From an uncultured Collinsella sp. (GTDB taxonomy: Bacteria; Actinomycetota; Coriobacteriia; Coriobacteriales; Coriobacteriaceae), in the NCBI GenBank assembly GCA_900547835.1, contig URIJ01000095.1, positions 1 through 8,111 on the forward strand: DNA of 8,111 nucleotides, read 5' to 3'. Under the pieces are notes generated by a model. It worked only from the letters and a program-made list of their open reading frames with translations, did no database searches and was not told the DNA's origin. The stretch's first letter is position 1. The number at the start of each line of letters is the position of its first letter. A program made the translations under genes and the position numbers. Below, piece after piece: positions 1 through 4,954 of the stretch.

Positions 1-2
1 AG

Positions 3-86
3 GCGGTGGCCGATCGTGTCGTAGGCTGCAACCGCGACCACGCCGTTCAGCATGAGCTCCGTCGCGTGCTGGAGAGTCTCTCCTAA
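3..86 (+). CDS. C-terminal end of a protein, possibly a Cof-type HAD phosphatase (partial)
   Basis: An open frame enters from the left edge and stops at TAA 84-86, giving 27 residues that end ELRRVLESLS. The fragment has the strong G/C third-position bias of real genes here. Its pattern A-D-R-V-V-x-x-N-R-D-H-A-V followed by an amphipathic helix resembles the C-terminus of the neighbouring HAD phosphatase (A-D-A-I-T-x-x-x-N-D-H-D-G-V), so it may be the end of another Cof-type HAD hydrolase. That match is short and eye-aligned. The opposite strand is also open here: an ATG at 54-52 starts MLNGVVAVAAYDTIGHR and runs off the edge. It reads like a protein too, but the GGAG before it is only three bases from the ATG. 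The strand choice is therefore uncertain. Confidence 0.4.
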   Translation, partial: AVADRVVGCNRDHAVQHELRRVLESLS

Positions 87-120
87 TCCGGCAGCTGGCG
101 ACGTTCCTTTTCTGCCGACA

Positions 121-207
121 GTGGGGGACAGTCCTTGCAGCTTTTTGCGAAGAGTGTCCCCAGTGACTAGTCTTAAGAACATCCCCAGTGACTGGCCAAT
201 GACTAGG
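121..207. repeat. Short direct and inverted repeats between convergent genes
   Basis: Two identical 12-mers, TCCCCAGTGACT, lie at 157-168 and 182-193, and a related CCAATGACT lies at 196-204. In addition GGGGACA (124-130) and TGTCCCC (155-161) form a 7-bp inverted repeat around a 24-base loop. The last repeat copy overlaps the TAG stop of the HAD gene (203-205). The arrangement looks like a REP-type or palindromic intergenic element, and it could fold in RNA read from either side and help end the two converging transcripts. It has no run of T typical of an intrinsic terminator, so that role is inferred. Whether it is dispersed in the genome cannot be seen from one window. Confidence 0.5.
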
Positions 208-1045
208 CGAGGGCGGCCATGATGGTGCGGGCGACGCCGTCGTGGTCGTTGTCGTATTCGGTGATGGCGTCGGCGGCCTCGCGGTCTTCGGACTCGGCGT
301 TGATCATGGCCATGCCGTGGCCCGCTGCCTGCAGCATGGGGATGTCGTTGATGTTGTCGCCGAACGCCCAGGCGTCGGCGAGACGCTCGCCCAGATGCTC
401 ACATAGCCACGTGAGGGCTGTCCCCTTGGTGGCGCCCTCACCCATGACCTCGATATTCATGGCGTACGAACGCGTGACCTCAATGCCTCCGAGCGTGTCG
501 AGCGCCGCCGCGATGGCGTCGCGATCGGCCGGGTCGTGCCAGTACATGGCGATGCGTTCGAGCGTCTCGACCTCGTCGATCTTGCTGTCGATATCCATGT
601 CGATCGGTGTTCGTGTGCGCTTGAGCGAAGCCGCGATGTGGGGGTCGCCGCCGCAGAACTCATCCAGGCGCCCGTAAAGCGAGCGGGGGAGGAAGCACTG
701 TCCATCCGCGAAGATATCGAAGGTCACATCGTGGCCGGCGGCAATGCGATGGATGCGGTGGGCAATGCCGCAATCGAGCGGACGGCTCAAGATGCGCGTG
801 GCGCACGAGGCGTCGGTGGGCACATCGTCGTCGAGTTGCCAGACGCTGGCGCCGTTGGCACAGACCGCGTAGTGTACGGCGGAATGGGCGAGAATGGGCT
901 CAAAGATGCCCGACAGCGGACGCCCCGTGCAGGGAACAAACTCGATGCCACGACGTGCGAGCTCGTCGAGCATTGCCCAAGTGGCGTCGCTCATCTGCTT
1001 ATCGCTCGTCAGCAGTGTTCCGTCCATATCGGAAAACACAATCAT
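203..1045 (-). CDS. Cof-type HAD-IIB family hydrolase (sugar or nucleotide phosphatase)
   Basis: This 280-residue protein has all four HAD signature motifs in order. Motif I is DMDGTLLT (nucleophile D6, acid/base D8), motif II is the CTGRP segment with T40, motif III is K207 in ATKGTAL, and motif IV is GDNINDIPML (D230, D234), which binds Mg2+ with motif I. The long insert between motifs II and III, about residues 80-190, is the C2 cap that makes this a HAD-IIB/Cof protein. The family dephosphorylates small cytosolic phospho-metabolites (sugar phosphates, FMN, pyridoxal phosphate); the substrate here cannot be told. The length is normal. The ATG is preceded by AAAGGG nine bases upstream. The gene lies 23 bp past the gltA terminator, so it is expressed either by read-through or from a promoter inside the gltA 3' end. 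Confidence 0.93.
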   Translation of the reverse strand: MIVFSDMDGTLLTSDKQMSDATWAMLDELARRGIEFVPCTGRPLSGIFEPILAHSAVHYAVCANGASVWQLDDDVPTDASCATRILSRPLDCGIAHRIHRIAAGHDVTFDIFADGQCFLPRSLYGRLDEFCGGDPHIAASLKRTRTPIDMDIDSKIDEVETLERIAMYWHDPADRDAIAAALDTLGGIEVTRSYAMNIEVMGEGATKGTALTWLCEHLGERLADAWAFGDNINDIPMLQAAGHGMAMINAESEDREAADAITEYDNDHDGVARTIMAALA

Positions 1046-1068
1046 TTGATGCAGCCCTTTCTATTGGC

Positions 1069-1107
1069 AAAAAAGCGTGGCCAAGGGCTTGGGTCCCTGG
1101 CCACGCT
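1069..1107 (-). terminator. Intrinsic terminator of the citrate synthase operon
   Basis: Read on the - strand, AGCGTGGCCA (1107-1098) pairs perfectly with TGGCCACGCT (1083-1074). A GGG/CCC extension can form with one bulge, leaving a small loop, and a run of T follows directly (1073-1069). It starts 23 bp after the gltA stop and is a textbook rho-independent terminator. On the + strand the same stem lacks a T run, so it acts mainly in the gltA direction. Confidence 0.92.
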
Positions 1108-1130
1108 CAAGATCTATAACGGTCCGCGTC

Positions 1131-2549
1131 CTATCGGTCGGCGAGTGGCTTGTACTCCAGCGGCTCGATCACCGGACGATAGGCCGGGCGAATAATACGG
1201 TGCGCGCAGAAGAGCTCTTCCATGCGGTGCGCCGACCAGCCGGCCATGCGGGCGACGGCGAACAGCGGCGTAAAGAGCGTCTCGGGCACGCCGAGCATCT
1301 TGTAGATAAAGCCTGTGTACAGGTCGATGTTGGCGCAGATGGGCTTGGTCATGCCGTGGTCGCGCATGACCTGGGGTGCCAGGCGCTCGATACGCTCGAT
1401 GAGTGCGAATTCCTCGCCCAGGTCCTTCTTGGCGGCAAGTGTGCGCGCGTAACGGCGGCATACCTCGGCGCGCGGGTCGCTGAGCGTATAGACGGCGTGG
1501 CCCATGCCGTAGATGAGGCCCGTGCCGTCGAAGGCCTGCTTGTCGAGGATCTTGCCCAGGTAGGCCGCGACCTCGTCCTCGTCCTCCCAATTGGAGACAT
1601 GCGCACGGATGTCCTCGTGCATGGACACAACCTTGGCATTGGCACCGCCGTGGCGCGGGCCCTTGAGCGAGCCGATAGCCGCGGCGTAGGCGGAATACGG
1701 GTCGGTGGCCGAAGACGACAGCACGCGGCAGGCGAAGGTGGAGTTGTTGCCGCCGCCGTGCTCGGCATGCAGCATGAGCATAACGTCGAGCAGCATCGCC
1801 TCATCGCGGGTAAACGCCATGCCGCCGCGCAGGACCTGTAGGATGGTCTCGGCGGTGGAGAGACCGGGCGTGGGGTGCGGCACGTGAACCTCGGAGCCGC
1901 GAAGCTTGGCGACCGAGGCCATGTGTGCGAAGGCGGCGATGCGCGGGAGACGTGCGAGCATGGAAATGGCGACGTCGATCTCATGCTCGGGCGTAATCGC
2001 GTCGGGCTCGGCGTCGAAGGCGTAAAGCAGCAACACGGCGCGCTGGAGCACATTCATGATGCTCGACGACACCGTGGTCATGGGGAACTCTTTGACGTAT
2101 TCGTCGCTCAGATGCCTAAAGGCGCCCAAGCGCTCGCAAAAACCGTCGAGCTCCTCTTTGTTGGGCAGCGAGCCCGTGATAAGCAGATAGGCGACTTCTT
2201 CGTAGCCATAGCGATTCTCGGACTGGGCATTGTTGACCAGATCCTCGATGCTGTAGCCGCGAAGCGTGAGCTTGCCCTGATCGGGCACGACCTTTCCGTC
2301 GACCTTGTTGTAGCCGTGCACATCCGAGATGCGAGTGAGGCCCGCGACCACGCCCGAGCCGTCGGCATTGCGCAGGCCGCGCTTGACATTGTGCTCAACA
2401 AACAGGCCCTCGTCATAAGGGTCGGTCGGCAGGCCGTGGTAGAGGCTTTCGCTCTCAGGCGAAATCTGGCGGCTTGCTTCGTAATCCAGAACCAGGCGGC
2501 TCAAGTGGTCGTCGAAGCGGTAATAGATTTTCTTGGCGTCGTAGGCCAT
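1131..2549 (-). CDS. gltA: Citrate synthase (citrate/2-methylcitrate synthase family)
   Basis: The product has 472 residues and should condense acetyl-CoA with oxaloacetate to give citrate in the cytosol, the entry step of the TCA cycle or of glutamate synthesis. The family landmarks are all visible: KLTLRGYSIEDL near residue 93 and the EVAYLLITGSLP segment near 118. The first active-site histidine is in HAEHGGGNNST (H264), the second in GPRHGGAN (H300), and the catalytic aspartate is in GMGHAVYTLSDPRA (D358). An Arg-rich C-terminal RPAYRPV segment follows. The HAEHGGGNNST form and a length somewhat above the usual 370-430 residues fit the larger citrate synthases of anaerobic Gram-positives. 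2-Methylcitrate synthase activity cannot be excluded by eye. The start is supported by GAGAGGAG five bases before the ATG. The gene follows an ACT-domain gene by 77 bp on the same strand and ends at a strong terminator. Confidence 0.95.
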   Translation of the reverse strand: MAYDAKKIYYRFDDHLSRLVLDYEASRQISPESESLYHGLPTDPYDEGLFVEHNVKRGLRNADGSGVVAGLTRISDVHGYNKVDGKVVPDQGKLTLRGYSIEDLVNNAQSENRYGYEEVAYLLITGSLPNKEELDGFCERLGAFRHLSDEYVKEFPMTTVSSSIMNVLQRAVLLLYAFDAEPDAITPEHEIDVAISMLARLPRIAAFAHMASVAKLRGSEVHVPHPTPGLSTAETILQVLRGGMAFTRDEAMLLDVMLMLHAEHGGGNNSTFACRVLSSSATDPYSAYAAAIGSLKGPRHGGANAKVVSMHEDIRAHVSNWEDEDEVAAYLGKILDKQAFDGTGLIYGMGHAVYTLSDPRAEVCRRYARTLAAKKDLGEEFALIERIERLAPQVMRDHGMTKPICANIDLYTGFIYKMLGVPETLFTPLFAVARMAGWSAHRMEELFCAHRIIRPAYRPVIEPLEYKPLADR

Positions 2550-2626
2550 GTGCGCTCCTCTCCGGGCCGCATCGGGGTGACTTGCATGGGCATGCGCGCG
2601 TCAGGCTATCCCCAGCGGCTTGCTCG

Positions 2627-2914
2627 CTACAGGCGGTACATAAAGTTGAAGACGTCCTCGCGCTGGATGGACACGTTGACGCCCGAAAGCTCGCCGGCCT
2701 CGGCCAGCGCCTTCTGCAGCTCGGCGAAGTCGAGCTTGGACTCGGCGGTGTCGGCCAGCATGGTCATGGTGAAGATGTCCTCGATAATGGACTGCGTGAT
2801 GTCGCGGATGTCGACGTTGGCCTCGCCCAGAACACGGGTGACGCCGGCGACGATGCCGGGGCGGTTCTTGCCAAGGACGGTGATGACGATGCGGGAGGAC
2901 GAGATCTCGGCCAT
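2627..2914 (-). CDS. Stand-alone ACT domain protein (UPF0237 type)
   Basis: This 95-residue protein is a single ACT domain of the UPF0237/ACT_6 kind. It opens with an IVITVLGKNRPGIVAGVTRVL strand-helix unit, where the D/NRPG turn (N17-G20) is the usual ligand-binding loop. A second strand with VDIRDITQS follows at about residues 34-42, and the domain closes near VSIQREDVFNFMYRL. ACT domains bind amino acids or other small ligands and usually dimerise. Members of this group are commonly found beside PFL-family (DUF711) genes, but here the downstream neighbour is citrate synthase. The start is supported by AAAGGG six bases before the ATG. A role in sensing an amino acid to tune citrate or glutamate metabolism is possible but is only inferred from the neighbour. 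Confidence 0.88.
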   Translation of the reverse strand: MAEISSSRIVITVLGKNRPGIVAGVTRVLGEANVDIRDITQSIIEDIFTMTMLADTAESKLDFAELQKALAEAGELSGVNVSIQREDVFNFMYRL

Positions 2915-2961
2915 GGGAAACCCTTTCGCGTGGTTGCGGCGCGCGCGGGGCGCTCCGCTAC

Positions 2962-2984
2962 GGTACAGTGTTCATCATTGTACC
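2962..2984 (-). promoter_or_regulatory. Inverted repeat and -10-like element upstream of the ACT-gltA pair
   Basis: GGTACA (2962-2967) and TGTACC (2979-2984) form a perfect 6-bp inverted repeat with an 11-base spacer, 48 bp before the ACT start codon. On the - strand the left arm runs into TACAAT (2982-2977), a five-of-six match to a -10 hexamer. No clear -35 hexamer stands 16-18 bases further upstream; a T6 run is there instead. This is a candidate promoter/operator for the ACT-gltA operon. The overlap of repeat and hexamer is seen directly; the function is inferred. Confidence 0.35.
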
Positions 2985-3148
2985 TGTCTGGCGCAAAAAA
3001 GGCGCGCTCGCTGCGGCGTTACATGCCTGCAACATGAGCGTAAGGGGGAAGGCCGTACGGGGAAGAGCCGTCTGGCGCGTGTCCGGCTCGTGTTGGGTTG
3101 ATTTCCGATCTCAGCCGAACACATTGAGCGGACAGGCCGTTCCCGCAG

Positions 3149-3173
3149 TCAGCCGAACGCCTCCGACGGCTGA
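3149..3173. repeat. Perfect 7-bp stem-loop
   Basis: TCAGCCG (3149-3155) and CGGCTGA (3167-3173) form a perfect stem around an 11-base loop. The left arm lies in the second copy of the direct repeat TCAGCCGAAC. No T run follows on either strand, so it is not a clear intrinsic terminator. Confidence 0.5.
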
Positions 3174-3186
3174 TTCCGAACTGGAA

Positions 3187-3241
3187 GCGGAGGGCATCCC
3201 CGCCCTTCGGTAGGGGATACCGCTCCGCGGCGCATGCCGCG
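3187..3241. repeat. Two adjoining GC-rich hairpins beyond the integrase 3' end
   Basis: The first hairpin pairs GCGGAG (3187-3192) with CTCCGC (3223-3228) and ATCCCC (3196-3201) with GGGGAT (3213-3218), with a three/four-base internal mismatch and an 11-base loop. The second is CGCGGC-GCAT-GCCGCG (3226-3241). The two share bases at 3226-3228, so they would compete or stack. They lie 70 bp beyond the stop of the integrase remnant, where a terminator or a recombination site would be expected, but no T run follows. Confidence 0.5.
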
Positions 3242-3310
3242 GGCGGCGCCCCTATCGGACCACCGTGACCTCAGTTGGGATGGGCCCAGCACTGCCGCGT
3301 ACTCGGTGAG

Positions 3311-4036
3311 CTAGAGCCAACTGTTCGTCTTCACGGCGCGTATGGCGATATTTCGGTCGTCCGGCTCGGTGATGCCGTAGCCGAACGCCTGGAGCGTTTC
3401 GATGGACTCCTGGATCCTCTGTTGGAACATGGGACCCGGATCGACCCTCGGCCCGAGGTGCCCGCGCCAAAGGCACGGCGTGGCGCGCAGCATGTTATGG
3501 ATTTTGGAGATGGGCTCGATGTCGGCGTAGACGTTGAGCGTCGCCATGGCGTCCTTGTGGCCGAGGATCGATTGGAGCGCCTTGATATCGCCGCCTTGGC
3601 GGATCCACTGCGTTGCGAACGTGTGGCGAAGGCCGTGGAACGTGATCAGCTCGTCGTTGGTGCCCATGAGGCCGTTGGTCTCCGAGAACGTCTTGAACGC
3701 CCTGCGGATATAGCTTGTCGTCGCGAAGGTCGCGCCCGGCTCCGACAGGATGTAGCAGTCCCCGATCTCGACCGCCCCGGTAAGGCCGCGCAAGCGCAGC
3801 TTTCCGCAGTCGATCTCGTGGGTCTCCTTCAGGAAGGGGAGTAGGCCGACCGGGTCGATGGGGATACCCCTGGCGTCATGGGTCTTGGTGTCCTTGATGA
3901 ACGAACCCATTCCCTTCGCGTACGCCACCGAGTGTCTGATCGAGATCAGGCCCGTCTCGAAATCCACATCGCACCACCGAAGGCCGCAGACCTCGCCGAT
4001 TCGCATCCCCGTGTGCAGGGCGAGTACGACCGCCCT
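3311..4036 (-). pseudogene. Truncated tyrosine recombinase/phage-type integrase (catalytic half only)
   Basis: The frame encodes the catalytic domain of a tyrosine recombinase, beginning abruptly at RAVVLALHTGMRIGEV, mid-domain. Counting from the internal ATG at 4006, all catalytic residues remain: R2 in TGMRIGE, K41 in TKTHDAR, H124 and R127 in HGLRHTFAT, H150 in LGHKD, and the nucleophile Y160 in LNVYAD. A 71-residue tail follows. The N-terminal arm-binding and core-binding domains, normally 150-200 residues, are absent. Upstream DNA is instead the 3' end of the XRE gene in the same frame, separated only by TAG (4037-4039). The internal ATG has no usable ribosome-binding site. It is best read as a 5'-deleted integrase from a former mobile element. 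If translated, the product would probably not find its DNA site. Confidence 0.85.
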
Positions 4037-4288
4037 CTAATCCTCGGCGGACCAATCGAGTCCGAACTCCTTTCGGGCATCCTCTTCGCTCATGACTTCG
4101 AGAAGGTCTCCGGGTTGGCAACGAAGGGCGAGGCATAGCTGCTCGAGTGTGTTGAAGCGAATGCCGCGAATATGCCCTTTTTTAATACGGGACAGGTTCA
4201 CGGGCGTGGTTCCAATCCTTTCGGCAAGTTCGTTCGAGGAAATCTTTCGCTCGGCCATGATCTTGTCGAGGCGAACAATTACGGGCAT
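4037..4288 (-). CDS. Small XRE/Cro-type HTH regulator (YozG-like)
   Basis: This 83-residue protein is nearly all one Cro/C1 helix-turn-helix domain. The scanning helix is in SSNELAERIG (about 17-26) and the recognition helix in TTPVNLSRIKKG (about 27-38). A FNTLEQLCLALRCQPGDLLE segment follows, which is the hallmark ending of the YozG/YvaO-like group. It probably binds DNA as a dimer. It sits nine bases behind the DUF2975 gene with its ribosome-binding site AAGGAA overlapping that gene's TAA stop, so the two are translationally linked. This pairing of an XRE gene with a DUF2975 gene recurs widely in Gram-positive bacteria (yozG-yoaS in Bacillus). The likely target is the palindrome upstream of its own operon at 4848-4866. 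The last residues, after about 70, lie at the junction with the integrase remnant and may have been altered by the deletion. Confidence 0.88.
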   Translation of the reverse strand: MPVIVRLDKIMAERKISSNELAERIGTTPVNLSRIKKGHIRGIRFNTLEQLCLALRCQPGDLLEVMSEEDARKEFGLDWSAED

Positions 4289-4297
4289 GACGTTTCC

Positions 4298-4810
4298 TTA
4301 CGCAATCTCGTCGGAGTCGAGGTACAGCTCCCGAGCGTATAGGAAGAGCTGGGAAAGCATGAACAGGACGATGCCGAGAACCAGAGAGGTCCAGTCGAAT
4401 GATGAAGCGATCTCTTGGGCGCCGACGGCCCCCTCGCCGCCAAACATCGAAACGGAGGTTTTGAGTGAGCCGGCGTAGAGGCTGGTGGCAGCTTGAACAA
4501 CGAAGAGAATGCCGAGCACCTTCAAGCATGTCGCAGACCCTTTCTTGAAGGGGTCTCCGCTCTTGATCGTCCACACGAGAACGGCGCTGAGGATGGTCGT
4601 AGCGATACCGATGACGGCAGGGACCAATGTCGAGATCGCAAGGGCTGGATACGCGGGGGAGTCTGCAATTACAGGGTTGTCGAGCACTTCGATTGCTGGC
4701 TTTAAGGAGAACGCCACTTGTGCGATGGCGGTGGCGCAAAGGGTCGCAGAGGCTATCGCACATGCGATGCGGAAGGAATGAAGCCGGGGAGTGCGATTGT
4801 CGGAACTCAT
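4298..4810 (-). CDS. DUF2975 four-helix membrane protein (YoaS-like)
   Basis: The 170-residue product has four likely membrane helices at about 14-35, 57-81, 95-114 and 140-158. Between helices 2 and 3 lies SGDPFKKG (84-91), matching the G-x-PF motif of DUF2975. The C-terminal LFLYARELYLDSDEIA matches the family's ending, a final helix followed by an acidic tail. The biochemical role of the family is unknown; its constant linkage to a small XRE regulator suggests that it senses something at the membrane or holds the regulator in check. The start is well supported by GGAGG five bases before the ATG. The gene is the first of a two-gene operon with the XRE regulator, and it diverges from the ABC transporter operon. 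Confidence 0.85.
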   Translation of the reverse strand: MSSDNRTPRLHSFRIACAIASATLCATAIAQVAFSLKPAIEVLDNPVIADSPAYPALAISTLVPAVIGIATTILSAVLVWTIKSGDPFKKGSATCLKVLGILFVVQAATSLYAGSLKTSVSMFGGEGAVGAQEIASSFDWTSLVLGIVLFMLSQLFLYARELYLDSDEIA

Positions 4811-4847
4811 AATAACCTCCGAAGAATTTAAAAAACTCAGGTTACTT

Positions 4848-4866
4848 TTTAACAGTTTATGTTAAA
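4848..4866. promoter_or_regulatory. Candidate operator: perfect 7-5-7 palindrome between divergent operons
   Basis: TTTAACA (4848-4854), a five-base spacer GTTTA, and TGTTAAA (4860-4866) form a perfect dyad, well suited to a dimeric XRE repressor. It lies 38 bp upstream of the DUF2975 start and 89 bp upstream of the permease start. Its right edge touches the -35-like TTGACT of the + strand, so a bound protein would be expected to block that promoter. The dyad is seen directly; the identity of the binding protein is inferred from the neighbouring XRE gene. Confidence 0.6.
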
Positions 4867-4895
4867 TTGACTTTGCCGGCAAGTAATCACAGCAT
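4867..4895 (+). promoter_or_regulatory. Weak candidate promoter for the ABC transporter operon
   Basis: TTGACT (4867-4872) matches the -35 consensus at five of six bases. A 17-base spacer leads to CAGCAT (4890-4895), which matches the -10 consensus at only three of six. The -35 is convincing by position and by its contact with the palindrome; the -10 is not. No equally good promoter was found for the divergent DUF2975 operon, though the AT-rich DNA at 4824-4866 must contain it. Confidence 0.25.
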
Positions 4896-4954
4896 GCTGC
4901 AACCGTAACCCCGCGCATCGGGCTGAATCGTGTTGAAACGAGCTGGTGATACGT

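Larger units (their letters stand above)
2915..3310. other. Gene-free stretch between the ACT gene and the integrase remnant
   Basis: No convincing gene lies here on either strand; the open frames are short, GC-driven and lack ribosome-binding sites. The part next to the ACT gene holds its likely promoter region. From about 3111 onward there are repeats and hairpins: TCAGCCGAAC occurs twice (3111-3120 and 3149-3158), followed by the stems annotated separately. No tRNA gene and no direct-repeat pair that would mark an integration site could be recognised. The stretch may be the eroded end of a mobile element. Confidence 0.6.

Noticed and set aside
1..54. A - strand start at 54 reading MLNGVVAVAAYDTIGHR off the left edge
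   Set aside because: It is plausible as protein but has a ribosome-binding site only three bases from the ATG, while the + strand frame ends neatly and resembles a HAD C-terminus. It is kept as the alternative.
2985..3010. A6 run as the T tract of a - strand terminator
   Set aside because: No stable stem directly precedes the T run on the - strand; the flanking GGCGC copies are direct, not inverted, repeats.
536..3101. Long + strand open frames opposite the HAD, gltA and ACT genes (219, 254 and 408 codons)
   Set aside because: They lie antisense to genes with full family motifs, show no motifs of their own, and are explained by high-GC third positions suppressing stops on the opposite strand.
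3272..3323. CAGTTGG / CCAACTG 7-bp inverted repeat flanking the integrase stop
   Set aside because: The arms are 38 bases apart and there is no T run or second copy; chance is likely at this length.
3252..3844. Open frames on both strands overlapping the integrase remnant
   Set aside because: Low-complexity Arg/Gly/Ala-rich shadows; the integrase frame carries the full R-K-H-R-H-Y set of catalytic residues.
4859..4910. Mini-ORFs ahead of the permease (ATG at 4859 and at 4894) as a leader peptide
   Set aside because: They encode only three and four residues and have no ribosome-binding site.
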